This document shows positions 31,566-44,574 of a DNA stretch of 64,000 bases, one piece after another. Made by a program: the position numbers and the translations under genes. Below the pieces are notes generated by a model, which was not told the DNA's origin, did no database searches, and worked only from the letters and a program-made list of their open reading frames with translations. Source of the stretch: Haliclona indistincta. Taxonomy: Eukaryota; Porifera; Demospongiae; Haplosclerida; Chalinidae. Each line of letters opens with the position of its first letter. Position 1 is the stretch's first letter. The stretch is taken from positions 6,561,422-6,625,421 of the forward strand of contig OZ024790.1 of the NCBI GenBank assembly GCA_964017065.1, given 5' to 3'.

Positions 31566-33861
31566 ATGACTACAATTGTTCTGTTTGTTCTTGCAGTTGG
31601 CTTCAACATAGGAGGTGAGACTTTAGTTAAGTTATCATGATATCTTCATCCTGAAACACTATTAGTTGCACAAGTTGAAGACACAGTCATACTCCATCCT
31701 GTTCAACCAGCTAGTGGACTATCAGCCTGTCCTGGACAAAATGTCACTATCAACTGTACTATTGTTAGAGTAACCAATATACCAGGAGTGGTACCACCAC
31801 CATTGCAATGGCAGTATAGAGGAGATATCATCTTATACAGTAGCACATCACAAACCTCATGTTGTGGGATTAACAGTGATGACGATCGCTACTATTGATA
31901 GTGTTCAAATATCTGATCATGACAATAATATCACATGTAGATCACAGTTATCTACTATACACTCAGAGACCATCACAATAGCAGGTATTTACTTTTAGAG
32001 GTGTGCAAATATACTGTTTTAACAATGTATGCATGCATTGTCTACTAAAGGTGCAGCAAACTCTCCATCTAAGCTAAGTATCAGTACTGCCAGCAAGCCA
32101 CCAGTATCACTAACATGGCTAGCTCCTCCTAATGGACCCACAGACTGTGTCTTCAACTACACTATCAATATCACTAACTACAGTAGCTCTAGCTCGTGCT
32201 ACAGTACTAACAACACTGAGTCACTGATACTGACTGATGACCTGATCACTCGTGGACACAACTACTCATTTGCTGTGGCTGTTACTGACAGTACAGGACA
32301 ACATGGACCATGGAGTGATCAACTCACAGTCACATATGATGGTATGAATGTATTTATCTACTTCATTATGAACTGTTAATGAGTTAATTTATCACAGTTC
32401 CTGATATTGTGAGCTTCATAGTACAGTTACAACTAGCAAATATTAATGTGCGATGGCAGGTACGATTGCAATAATAATAAAAAATGATTGTTGTGACATT
32501 AGCAATAATTATTATTTTTGTTTTTTTTAGCCTCTAGATGGTTTACCAGTCCTTCACTATGTAGTGTCTTATAATACCAGTGATAACAGCACACTGATAG
32601 ACACACAAGTGAACTCTTCTATGACTAGCTACACAGTGTCTGGTGTACCAGGAGTAACCTACTATATTACAGTGTTTGCTGTCAATGCTCTGGGACCAGG
32701 ACCTATCAATGGATACTCAATAGTGAATGGTGAGTGGGATGCATTATTATTATCTGCTGACTACCTGTAACTGTTCAACTTTTTTTACCTCAACTATTAA
32801 TCTCAGTGTCTGCAGTGCTTTCCACAATCACTTCAACAAATAATCCTCAGTTAGTTCATACTTTTGATAGTTATTCTACTATCATAGTTTCCACTACTCA
32901 AAGTAGCCCAACTAGCACTGCAGGTTAGTTCAAATAGATCAAACTTACATGGAAATTTAATACCATTAGGTCAAATAAAATTTTGTCAAATAGCTAGGTC
33001 AAACTAACAAATGTGTTACAGCTATGTCATGCAGGAGGAGAGACATTACCTATTATTATATCTGCTACCGTAATTGGAGTAATCACAGTGGTGTTGTTGG
33101 TTTTAATTATAATTATATTCTCTATACTAATACATGCCAGAGGTAATAATATTACTTAAAATTATGCTAAAAATTCATTAATGAATTATTAGGAAAGAAA
33201 AAGAAAAGATTTTCTTCTAACAGGTAATAATTATTAGCCGGCTTACAGTCAGTCAAATGCATCTGTTATTACGCATATACATGTAGCAACACCTATTCAC
33301 AGAGTTTTGAAATGGTTAGTGCATCTATTATTAACATTCATCATTGTTTACTGATAACAGTAAAATTCAATCTTAAAAGTTGTTGCTCATCAGTAATTTT
33401 GATTTACAGAATAAATCAATATATGCTGATTTAGCAACACCAGGTGACTCAGTACCTCCTCCCCGCCCACCACCTCCAGTGAATAAGGTGCGAAGTATAA
33501 CTTTACACATTCTGTGATACTAATGATAACAAACAGGCTATTGCTAAACGCGGTGAGCTCATTTATGCTGATCTAGGATCAGTACCATTGGGCAACAGAC
33601 CTGCCATACCTCCTCCTCCCATTGAGAAGGTTATCTACTCTGATGCTAGAGAATTCATGCCAAAGGTAATGTGATTATAAATTGTTGTGCTTATAATGCC
33701 TGTGATGTGGTTCATTGAAGGAAAGGTCATCAACTAACAAACCAAAGCAACTGATTTATGCAGATCTTGGAACCGTTCCTGGAAAGCGACCAGTGGCTGC
33801 ACCAGCTCAGGATAAAGTTGTGTACTCTACTGTTCATGCAGTTAAATCTGATATGAATTAG
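31566..33861 (+). pseudogene. Subfamily 2 ITIM-type Ig/FN3 receptor, Ig exon carries a 23-bp deletion
   Basis: Twelve exons: 31566-31614 (signal, MTTIVLFVLAVGFNIG), 31666-31984 (Ig), 32051-32341 (FN3), 32398-32459, 32531-32729 (FN3-like), 32807-32923 (Ser/Thr linker), 33035-33142 (transmembrane), 33193-33223, 33287-33314, 33410-33487, 33537-33665, 33721-33861. All junctions are GT-AG and in phase except within the Ig exon, which lacks 23 bp after CATCACAAACC relative to 41415 and 61200. This yields a TGA at 31896-31898, leaving about 93 residues. Tail motifs are SIYADL, LIYADL, VIYSDA, LIYADL and VVYSTV, with PPPRPPPPVNK. Known ITIMs recruit SH2 phosphatases. Everything else is open, so the lesion may be recent, allelic or an assembly error. 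Confidence 0.8.
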
Positions 33862-34054
33862 TATGCAGTCTCATCATTATTAAGATTGAAACGCAAAATT
33901 GCTTAGTGATAATAACAAAGTCAAGGCGGCAGCCTGAATACATTATGTAATGTCTCCTAAGTGCAGTAATAAAAATTTTATAACTTCAGATTGATGATAA
34001 TTATAATGCGCAAAATCAGGGATAATACATACTACATGGATAGGCAACGGATCT

Positions 34055-34415
34055 GTATACTACAAGAAAATTAAAAAGATTTCTATATAAATCAAAAGGT
34101 TGAAAATGTAAAGCAATAAGGAACAAGCATTGAACACGATTGACTTGCTAATACACCATAGATCCTTACATCATTGGCTGCTGTGGCTGATTATAGCTAG
34201 TTCAGCTAGATGCTGTTGACTGACACCAGACGTGACAAAATGTCAGTTGATCTTATGTACATCCACTGATGTAGGGATCTATGGTCTGTTGGCAAGTCAA
34301 TCGTGTTCCATGCTTGTTCTTGGTTGGTTTACATTGTAGACCAGTGGTAGATTTCTACATCCTTTTGATTTTGACAGAAACTTAAATCTTTTTAATGTTC
34401 TTGTTTGTGTCCGTT
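34055..34415. repeat. Foldback element, family 1 copy B
   Basis: Inverted arms share AAGATTTCTA, AAGGAACAAGCAT, CGATTGACTTGCTAA and CATAGATCC(C/T)TACATCA with the copies at 250-670 and 55800-56170. The right flank to about 34510 (CTTGTTTGTGTCCGTTTTCT, TTTGTTTCCACCATTAG) is shared too. More diverged than copy C. No coding sequence. Confidence 0.8.
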
Positions 34416-34661
34416 TTCTTTTTCAGCAAAGTGCAGTTCAAGATCATGCATGTACTGAGCCGTCTTTGTTTCCACCATTAGTATAGTTTTCCTGTTGTTG
34501 ATGGCTTTTCTTTATTATTATTACTAATATTTTAAACTTATAGCTAAAATTGTTGTGCTGTATATACATATCAGCTCGCCTACGCAGGCATGCAGTGCAT
34601 ACGATCCCTGCAGGTCAGAAGAAGCAAATAATTACCTTCTGATCCCCAGAATCAAACCTAC

Positions 34662-34845
34662 TACAGTGGAACCTCTCTAAGGCGCGACACCATTGGGACC
34701 AACAAATATGTCCATTATCGAGAGGTATCGGGGTTTATTATATATTAATATGTGGGTTATATTTGGGCGGACTCAGTAAGTGTCCATTATAGAGAGGGTG
34801 TCCTCTGGAGAGGGGTGTCTGCTAAGCCTAGGGGTTCTACTGTTA
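34662..34845. mobile_element. Short pogo/mariner-type MITE (about 180 bp)
   Basis: CAGTGGAACCTCTCTAAGGC at the left is mirrored by TAGGGGTTCTACTG at the right, with TA flanking the left end and TTA at the right. The interior has GTCCATTAT(C/A)GAGAG repeats in opposite orientation. CAGT(G/A)GAACCTC ends are typical of pogo/Tigger-related MITEs. It sits just outside the 5.4-kb element at 34872. Confidence 0.65.
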
Positions 34846-34871
34846 GTCTAATGGTTCTTCTGATCCTCAAG

Positions 34872-37800
34872 CATAGTCCAGCAGATAGGTGCAATGATTG
34901 TGCTCTTTGATGATACAAGCATGAAAATTTCTGTGCAGTTAGAGAGTGCACCCAGGAATATTTTTAGCTATAGGGCCATCTCTGATTTTTCTCAGAAAAA
35001 AAATTAGAGCATTTTGAAAAAAATGAGTTTTAATTGGTGATAATTGGGGTTTTAAACAGCCCAAAATTATTTTCTGACACTGTTTTTCTTCCTAAATGAC
35101 ATTTTTTTCTAATAATCATAGTAAGACAATATTGTTTGTTCAACTGTCGCCACATAGTCCACCACAAGAACAAAGTGCGGTACACTCAAGAGCAGCTTTT
35201 TGACACTTGCAACGTCCTCTGCAGCCTTTCTTACAGCCACATCGTATTAGTTCTCTGCAAGCTTGTGTGGCCTCTGGCAAAGTAGTCCAATTAACTTCCC
35301 ACTCTCCATCAGTACTTTCGTTCCAACCCCATTGACTTGGTGATGGCAGTTCTGGTAAAGGAACCATTGTCTGTGACCAGCAGTGACCAGCTTGGTAAGC
35401 AGCCCTCATAATGTGCTGTACAAGAGCAGCCTTTGTTGGAGGCAGTCCATCAATTGTCCGTCCTTTTTGAGTGAATAGTTCTTTTCTAGCACTATTAACA
35501 CACATCTGGTTGCTGGTGCGGTCATAAAGCCATACTACAAATCTTTCAACTCTCTCTAGCCACATGTCAATAGTTTGCGGTGTTGGTCTAGCAGCCAAAG
35601 CACAAAATGCTGGGGTGACATCTGTATACACTTTCCAAACCTCCCATGCAGTTTTCTTTCCTCTACCTCCAAAGAATGATACGGTGTCACATCCTGTAAG
35701 AGCATGGAACATCGGCAGTCCAATGCATGAACTGGGCCCTAATGTTCTTGCAATTTCATGGGCTGGAATGTGTCGAAAGTGTATTCCAACACCAAATACA
35801 ACCCATAATTCTTTGAGTTGAAGTCGCTGAGCAGTTGTTATAGCTAGGACAACAACGTCTGTGTCCACTGTTCTTATTGAGATCTTCTCATGTCCATGTT
35901 GTAGAGCATTTTCTACATGCAAAAGCATACGAGTGTCAGCCTCTTCATGAGTGCAAGGAGCTAGACCTTGCTTGTCTTGTTTATTAAGGCAAATCACATC
36001 AGTATGGAGTGTAGTAATGACTTGCTTGGTGGTGTCAATGGTGGCTACTATCTTCCTTGCAAGAAAAGAGAACAGCTCGATCTTGTTGTCATTGATGCGA
36101 AGAAATGCCTGCCAGTTTCCTGGAACTTGACTTGCTGGCTCAACCCGTCTTCTTATTCCTTTACCTCTTTTGCTTCGGGTATCTGCTTTTAAGCTATGTT
36201 TTATATACTCATCCCAGACTATATCCAGTCTGGTTACATGTCGAAGCAGTGATGTCAGATGTGGTATGAAGATATCAGTTGCATATTCTTGAAAAGTCTT
36301 AGCAGCACCAGGTTGCAGCATGTTGACAATAGCAGCACCATCAAGGATAGTGCATGAGACTTGTATAGAAGAGTGACTGGTAGAGGCATGCTCTCTAGCT
36401 GTAAGTAGAGTGTTTTCCAAACAGGTGAGCAAGTCTGACTTTGTTCCAGATCGCAACATTCCGTTCTGTGAAAGAGCTGGTGGACAAACCTGGTTTTCAT
36501 GCTGGAAGAAATCATCAAGATCACCACTGCGTATTTGAGAGGCAATATACAATCGAGAGAAGAGAGAACAGTTACTTTTCAATGTTGATATCTGCATTTG
36601 TTTGGTTGACTTTTGTTTCACTGGAGGTCGACTAAAGAGGGGCAAGTTGTTGCGCTTTAGAGGATCAGTAATTGGTTTTGTTTGGCTGATCAATCTCTCT
36701 TTAACATAAGACTCATATTGGTCTTGGCCAAGTGCTGCAATCTTGTGAACCATGTCTGCCACCAATGCATCAGCAATGTCTCTGGTATTAAGTACAATAA
36801 GGTCAGGGCTGGTTTCACAGAAGGGATTACCCATTTCCTGGATTAGTCTAGTTAAGGCTTCCACATCCTTTGCAAAGGCTATTTGCACATGTCTCTTCTG
36901 TTCATGATGTAAGCTAGATTCACTATTTTTTCTCGTGAACGAGTCTTCAAATTCACCGATCACACGAGCCATCTCAGGACCAGACACCATCCAACGACGT
37001 AGAGCTGAGGGATTTTCAGTAAGGCCTACAGCACCACCATCACCTTTTACATGAGCATTATTCTGTTCATGTGCTTGATCGATTGCAATAGCTGAGAATG
37101 CATGCTTTGACTTCTTCACAACAAATTTCCCTTTCTTGAACTCAGAGTAGATTGTGGGATGGCGATCTTCTAAAGACACCATGTCACGTAAGTGGACGGG
37201 TATCCATCTGGCATAATGCGTGTGATCCAAAGCAAAAAACCATGGAACAATCTTGGTCAGAGCTTCTATGTAGAGCTGAAAATTACCCACTCGTATTGCT
37301 CTCACATAGATCATCACATAAAGTTCCAGTTGTAAGATGTTATACCAGAATTGAAAGTGAGGACTCAAAGAAGCTCTTTCTGAGCACCAATCTTCAAATG
37401 ACAACAATTAATTCATCTTCTGTCTCATCGCCATACTTTGAATAAGCCTTTTGCAAAAGAATATAGAGGCTGCTAGCTGTGACCTGGTGTGCTCTTCGAG
37501 TGCGTGTAACATGACTTGCTTTCAAAAATGAATCAGCTTTTCCAGATGAAGCAACTCCAGCCTCAACAAGTGCTCCTGTCCATCCACTGTCTTCAAGAAG
37601 ATCACCAAGTGTCTTTAAAGCTGCCATCTCAATGTGTAGCCCGCCAAACATCACAACAAAGTGATCTTCGCCATGAGTTGTTGGCCATGTCCATTGAATT
37701 TGTTTTGCAAGCGTATACAACGGCTGGTCGCACGCAATGACTGGAATCTGACCTTGATTTAAGATATTCACTGCTGTTTTCACAATATCCATGGAGTGTC

Positions 37801-40266
37801 GTATCATGGCTACTGACTTGGCCTGATCATGGAAGAGAGGTAGCATTGAAACAAGAGCCAAATCGTTGATCTCTGGTAGGGACAATAAATTACTGGCATG
37901 GTAGGCAGCCCATGAAATCATTTCATTTTCGAGACCTTCATTTTCAAGAACCTTATTCAAATGGGCAAGCCACCTATGGAAAGGAAATGAAATTTAATTT
38001 AAACAATGTTTTGAATACTCACCTATATTCCTCCTGCACAGCCTTTGATATAATCTGACATGTTACTCTCTTTGGACTCTTCTGAATTGGAATGGGTGCA
38101 TCTTGCCTGACATGCATGGTTGGTGGAACGCTAGTATAACTCTCTGGTAAACATGCAAGCTTTCCCTTGTTAGAAACATCTCTAGCTTGTGCTGTAATAA
38201 CTTGACGAACTCCACCGTTATGCTTGTCTGGATGTTGAAAGAGAGAGAGAGCGGTACCATGGAAAGCATCATGTGCACCGATTGCACTAGGATTGTGATC
38301 AATGTTGTCGACTGCTGCTGTTGTAAAAATACCAACTTTGAGCTCAGGTGGACAGACAGCATTCTGGTTTTGATAGTAGCTACAGATCTTGTTTCCTAGC
38401 TCAGTTGAGATACTCATGCAACGATCATAGGAGACACTTATTCCTAGTTCATACAAGGTGTCCAAAAGTTCACGCTTGCGAGTTTTGGTGTGAATCATCA
38501 CTCCAACATATATAGGCAAAGGTGTTTCACGCTCTTGACTGTGCCTGATTATGTTGCTTGACTGATGGCTTCGGTGTCTCTTGAAGCTGTTGTGCATTAG
38601 CAACTGAGAAATAGTAAGAACAGACTGAGGTGTGGTAGCATTTGACTGAGCCTCTATGTTCGGTCCATTTACTACCATAGAAACTAGAGCAAGAAGGGAT
38701 GCTGGAACTGATGTCTCTTGACAATTTGGTTCAAACGAACCATCAAATTGATTTCTGTGCTTGAACATGTCTCTTCTCACTATTTTAGCAGCCCTTGCAA
38801 GATGAACAGCATCATTATCAGCATCATGGTCACATGCCTTTTTAAGCGCAGCTCCAACATCTTCGTTGAAAATCAGGATCATATCTCTGCCTTTCTTGTG
38901 GGCCTCCAACTCTGGAAAGTAGCCCAGGATTCTGTCCTTTAGCTTGGTAGAATGCACTCGTCCTACTACATCTGTTCCAAGCTGTTTTAATCGCGTGGTA
39001 TACAGATTCACTAAATCTGCCAGTTTAAAGACCGGTGCGACTAAAAAATCATTTTGTGAATCTTCTATATAAGATATCAGTTCAGCAAAAGCAATTCCTT
39101 CATTTACACAGACTGGATCAATGACATCACATGCTTTAGATTCTCTTGCTAGGTTATACAACGATACCAGACATTGTACATGATACTGAGCATCTTGTGC
39201 AATTAGATCACCCGCACTTAACTTGGCAAGAAGCCTCTCATCTTGCAACTTGATGGCACATCGCCGGACATTAGTATCAACATCAAAGGTTGATGCTTTT
39301 CTTAAGGATTCTTCTTGTGCTGTTTTTCCACAGAAATAGCATGTTTCAATTGAAGTACTGGCACATTCCTTACTTCGACGAGTAAACTTTGAACTGCTAC
39401 AAGAAAAAGAATCGTCGTCTTCTGATGGTGGCAATTTTCTCTTTTCTACTCGATGAAGCTTACTTCTGTTATATAGGAGTCTGCACGTTTCATGCCACTT
39501 TGCCTTGTGCTCATTTAATGTTGCCTCAATGCCTCCTCCATCATCAAGTCTAGACAAATCTAGGCTTCTTGGCAGCTCTCCGGCCACATGAAACCCCTGA
39601 AGAAGATCAGCAAGATTCTTGTATCCTGCTCCTTGTGTGCCCCGTTTGGACTCTGCTGGGCATCTTAACGCTTCTGTTGTAGCCTTCTGGCAAATGATAC
39701 ATTTTGTCCAGTCAGTCTGTGGCTGTATTGGAGTATCTTGTGTTTGTTGCTGCCCATTGAGCATTCTATGTATCTTATCCATTGCCAGTCAAATACTAAA
39801 GTACAGAAAGATTTACTAATAAGATTGGTGACAATAGATATTTATAAACCACTTACTTGAGAGAACTTTATCTGTGTCTTGCTACTGTCCAAGTATGTGG
39901 CAGAGCACATGGGATTCTAAAACTGTATGTTTTAATATTTTTCGGGGTGTCGATTTGAAGTGTAAACATGCTACTATGCCAGTTTTGGACTTATTAATAT
40001 GCAGCTACAAGTGCACTCATACCCTAAAACATATTCTGACATGAATTATGTACAATCAGCTTACTATACTATTGCAATTTCATGAGTTTCATTTAAATAA
40101 TTTTTGTTAATTAAAAAACATTTATTTTTGTTAACGGAAAAAATCTGAGATGGCCCTATAGCTATTTTTTTCCCTTGGGTCATACTCTAACTGCATGCTA
40201 AGTTTTATGCTTGTATCATCAAAGAGCACAATCATATAAAATTTCTGCACATATCTGCTGGACTAT
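34872..40266 (-). mobile_element. 5.4-kb DNA transposon with about 120-bp inverted ends
   Basis: The left end (34872 inward) starts ATAGTCCAGCAGATAGGTGC and continues GATTGTGCTCTTTGATGATA, TGCAGTTAGAG, AGCTATAGGGCCATCTC. The right end (40266 inward) has the same blocks in the same order with small indels. The ends enclose a single minus-strand gene (35140-39782) and little else. I see no clear target duplication, so the exact termini are uncertain by a few bases. The superfamily is unassigned from sequence alone. The ends plus the single gene support an autonomous or recently autonomous element. Confidence 0.75.
35140..39782 (-). CDS. Large transposon protein with FEN1/PIN-like motifs and Cys clusters
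   Basis: Exon 1 runs from the ATG at 39782 to 38023. A 49-bp GT-AG intron (38022-37974) leads to a second coding block (37973 to about 37400), which needs a one-base shift around 37395-37410 to join the last block (to the stop at 35140). The total is about 1,500 residues. The N terminus has Cys pairs (CIICQ, CYFCGK). The middle has ALDHTHYARWIPVHLRDM and AIDQAHEQNNAHVKGDGGAV. The C-terminal half has HEEADTRMLLH, TVDTDVVVLAI and HALTGCDTVSFFGGRGK, which read like the acidic residues of FEN1/PIN nucleases. It ends in a Cys-rich stretch (CGCKKGCRGRCKCQKAALEC). I know this family as multicopy and uncharacterised in cnidarians and sponges. Nuclease activity is inference. The shift may be decay, error or an extra tiny intron. 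Confidence 0.7.
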
Positions 40267-41414
40267 ACTACGAATTTGTACTATTGTATACTTACAATTA
40301 CACATGTATGTAAACTAGGCACCAAAGGTGCAGATGCCTCAGTGGAATGCCACCATTTCACATACACAGTAAAAAAGCAGATGTATGCAATCAGAAGCCA
40401 ATCAGTGGGCTCACGGGATGTCTCCGTATCCACCTGAATATAAGAGCTCGATGTAGCTCATCTCCAAGACCTGTGTGTCTAGATAGGTAGTTTCAGTAAT
40501 ATTGCTGCTGCCATTATCTCCAAAGCAGTGCCTCAGCATGTATGCCAATGCTTTACTGTATTGAGTCTCAAGTATCACTGATACCACTAAACTACTATCA
40601 TCATGTATCATTGTTTGACGTCTCCACGATGACTATAATTATTTAACAATAATACTTATTACTGAAAATTAATAATGTTCTAAATCTACAAACTGCATGG
40701 TCTACTTGAGTGTTAATACGCTTGCAATTTCCTCTCACAGCTCTAACAGCTACAGAGCCTTGCACTCGCAAGGATGAGGTGCCATACTGAAAACTGCTAA
40801 CAGTTGGATTGTCAGAATAGCCGCCTCTCATCCTCTGTTTGCCCAAAAAACTTTCTAGTGGATCCTGGCATAGCTATGATCTGAAAGCTCCAAGATGTGC
40901 AGCCTGACTGGTGACCTTCGTGGTTCTATGCATGCGTTTGAATCATGATAACTTTTTGCTCGTGTTATGTTCGCGAGAGTGGTGCGTGGGCGTCACACGA
41001 TCCCTCGGTTGACGGCCTTAGAAGCTGAGGAACAGCTAATCCATACATAGTACAATGACCAGGTATTCAACAAAACTCTGTAGCGAATAATGCCTGGATA
41101 GAATGTTGTCTGTAGAACTGAGCCGTTAAGCTTTGTACAACGTTTTTTAATGATGAGCTACAAGCGTTCGTAGCGCTGCATATTTACATACAGTAATTAT
41201 ACAATAGTACAAATGTGTAGTGTAGGTTTCTTCTTCTGACCTGTACAGAAAGTAAAGAAATACGGTTAGCAAAAAGTCATTCGCTAATGATAATTCATGC
41301 GCACCCGCCACTTTATAGTAATTTTATTCGTGGCCTTTAAGCTTACTTGAGTGGGTGCACGTTTAGTAGTTTTAGATAAAGTAGCTGAAAGTTGAGTGTG
41401 TTTACTGAACAGGA
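40267..41414. other. Upstream region of receptor, with a repeat fragment
   Basis: 40315-40415 matches the start of the tandem repeat at 13075-14170 (GGCACCAAAGGTGCAGATGC, AGAAGCCAATCAGTG). The remaining sequence to 41414 has no recognisable coding pattern; the promoter of the 41415 gene should lie here but I see no strong core element. Confidence 0.5.
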
Positions 41415-43267
41415 ATGGATCTTACGCTACAACACACTGTGCTGGTCTGCCTATTAGCTATAGGTAACTACAATATAGCTATAGTTTACTGAGTACTGCT
41501 AACAATATTTTGCTCTCAAACTTTATGCAGTAGCTACAGATCTGGTGACAGGTCAAGTTGAAGACATAGTCATAATCCATCCTGTTCAACCAGCTAGTGG
41601 ACTATCAGCCTGTCCTGGACAAGATGTCACTATCAACTGTACTATTGTTAGAGTAACCAATATACCAGAAGCGGTACCACCACCATTGCAATGGCAGTAT
41701 AGAGGAGATATCATCTTATACAGTAGCACATCACAAACCAGTGACTACTATAGTATTGTATCTCATGTTGTGGGATTAACAGTGATGACGATCGCTACTA
41801 TTGATAGTGTTCAAATATCTGATCATGACAATAATATCACATGTAGATCACAGTTATCTACTATACACTCAGAGACCATCACAATAGCAGGTATTTACTT
41901 TTAGAGGTGTGCAAATATACTGTTTTAACAATGTATGCATGCATTGTCTACTAAAGGTGCAGCAAACTCTCCATCTAAGCTAAGTATCAGTACTGCCAGC
42001 AAGCCACCAGTATCACTAACATGGCTAGCTCCTCCTAATGGACCCACAGACTGTGTCTTCAACTACACTATCAATATCACTAACTACAGTAGCTCTAGCT
42101 CGTGCTACAGTACTAACAACACTGAGTCACTGATACTGACTGATGACCTGATCACTCGTGGACACAACTACTCATTTGCTGTGGCTGTTACTGACAGTAC
42201 AGGACAACATGGACCATGGAGTGATCAACTCACAGTCACATATGATGGTATGAACTATCTAATTTTGTGATCATGTGTTAATCACTAACTTCATGTAGTT
42301 CCTGGTATGGTGATCTTCATAACTCAGTTACATCTAACGAGCATCAATTTGATATGGCAGGTATAATGTTAATAATAATAGTACTGTTATTGATTATGAT
42401 ATTTTTACAATTATCGGTGATTCGTTGTTTTCAGCCTCCTCCACTGATAGCTGATTTCCCAGTCCTTCACTATGTATTGTCTTATAATACCAGTGATAAC
42501 AGCACACTGATACACACACAAGTGAACTCTTCTATGACTAGCTACACAGTGTCTGGTATACCAGGAGTAACCTACTATATTACAGTGTTTGCTGTCAATG
42601 CTCTGGGACCAGGACCTATCAATGGATACTCTACAGTGAATGGTAAGCATTATTGTTGAACATTTTCAGCTTAAAATAACTAAGTCTTTCAGTATCTGTT
42701 ATATTGGCAAGCATCGGCTCAGCAGTATGCACAAGTGGTAATTTTTGTTCTTTTGTTATAATCTGTTATTAATAAACAGCATAGTTGTAGAGCAGGTGGT
42801 CTTAAAGTATTCAACTATAACAGAACAAATGAGTTGTACAACAACAGTAGTAAACTATTCACAAACACCAAATGTAGCAGTGGGATGCAGTGCAACTTGT
42901 GAGTTTCAACAATAGCAATATCTTTATGACACAATAACAAATAACTTGGTGTATGTCATCATCACAGTGTATTTCTCTCACTACAGTAACTACAGTATCT
43001 GTGGTTCTTGTTAGTGTATTGATAGTATCAGTCATCAGTACAGCTATTATCACTAGTATCATTGTGTGGTGTGTTATGAGGAAGAGACCATCATCACATG
43101 CTACAGCAATTTGTGCTAATAAAGGAGTCACCGAGCTAGCTACAGTGGTCTATGATACTCCTGGTTTTATCAAAGAACAGACAATCACTACTCAAGACAG
43201 CGCAGATAATGAAGGAGCAATACCACTAAAGCACAATGAAGCTTATGAACAAGTGAAAATTAACTGA
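41415..43267 (+). CDS. Subfamily 2 Ig/FN3 receptor with non-ITIM tail (469 aa)
   Basis: Eight exons join in frame: 41415-41463 (signal, MDLTLQHTVLVCLLAIG), 41531-41890 (Ig), 41957-42247 (FN3), 42299-42360, 42435-42642 (FN3-like), 42693-42737, 42785-42898, 42987-43267 (transmembrane and tail), giving 470 codons with the stop at 43265-43267. The Ig exon has VTINCTIV, LQWQYRGD and HDNNITCRS, the usual Cys-Trp-Cys pattern. The FN3 exon has LTWLAPPNGP and many N-glycosylation sequons (NITNYS). The membrane run is SVVLVSVLIVSVISTAII then MRKRP. The tail holds VVYDTP and NEAYEQVKI but not the repeated YADL motifs of its neighbours. Exon 7 uses the acceptor at 42784 because the one at 42779 would give a stop. 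The ectodomain is nearly identical to that of 31566-33861. Confidence 0.85.
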
Positions 43268-44574
43268 TTATGTGTACACACTGAGAGATTGTGACTTTCA
43301 TGCGTTTTCTTATTGTTGTGGTTGTTGATGTATTGTCATGGTAGTTCAACTGAAAGTTATATTGTGAGGGTGCAGCTAGCTTGTATCAGAAGAGATCATG
43401 TGAGCATGGACTATTAATAGCTTGACTCAATGACATAATAATGGGTTAGTGGGAAAACTTTATTATGCACATGTGAGTGTCAGCATGTGAGTTTGATGTA
43501 TTGCTTTATGCAACATCGATTACTCAATGCAATTGATTACATGAAAAGTGCATGGCTACAATAGTAATGCATATTCAGTGATAAAAATTAATATATGTGC
43601 TACATGTATTATTGTAGGAAATTAGAGACATGTATGAAGGAATCTTTCACAGATATATTTTGCATAAATAATTATTATGATGCCACATTCTGCAACTTGT
43701 GTTACACTGGTATATACTGATAATACTGTCTATAATTATTGTGCATGATGGTTCATCAGTCTTTTTCAGTTGATCGATGATAATTCTCAACCAGCATCTA
43801 CCCGAGTTATATACTGCTCATGATCACATGCTGCATATTCAAATAACTGTGTCTTCAAAGTCTACAGGTGTGCTTTCTGTATGCTGCTATGCATGATTAA
43901 CTTGCAATTGTTCACTCTCTCTCTCTTGTCAGTTGATCATGCATTCTACAGCTCATGATGGAACAAAACTGCATAAGAACCGATTTGCTCCTAAATATTC
44001 TCAGTTTATTACATATCATCACATCTAGTACAATAATAATACTATAGCTGTTTACTGTTCATTATGCTGTTGATGATGCATTCTTCTGCATACTGAATCA
44101 TAACTCATGCTGTTCAATACTTTCAACTTATACATATCATCACAGCTATACCAGTGCTGTATAATAGCTGTTTGTTGTGTACACTCTCTCTCGCTGGTTG
44201 ATCATTCCTCTGCTCATGGCGGAACAATAGCTCAGCTGTGCTAGTTTAATTACACCATCATTATTATGCAAGCAGTCATCAAGAACAATAATAACACGCA
44301 AAAGTTAGATTTACTAATAATTTAGCTTATTGCTTTAAGTGCTTTATTATCCACTAGTACAATGCTTGTGCATTATAGTTGACCAAATTGTACTTGTGCA
44401 CTGGTGCATGGGGACTATTGTTAGGTGATGTTGACAGATACCAATGGAATCACTAATGTAATAGACCAGTGGGTGAAGGTACACAGCTAGTGCTGATGTG
44501 ATGTACATCGTACAGTTTATTCTGATAATATATTATTCCTTTCATGATCAACCACCTGCACACACAAACACCTT
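43268..44574. other. Spacer, 3' flank of receptor
   Basis: About 1.3 kb of AT-rich sequence. Several loosely repeated CTCTCTC and TTGATCAT(G/T) stretches, but no gene, long repeat or element ends recognised. Confidence 0.45.
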
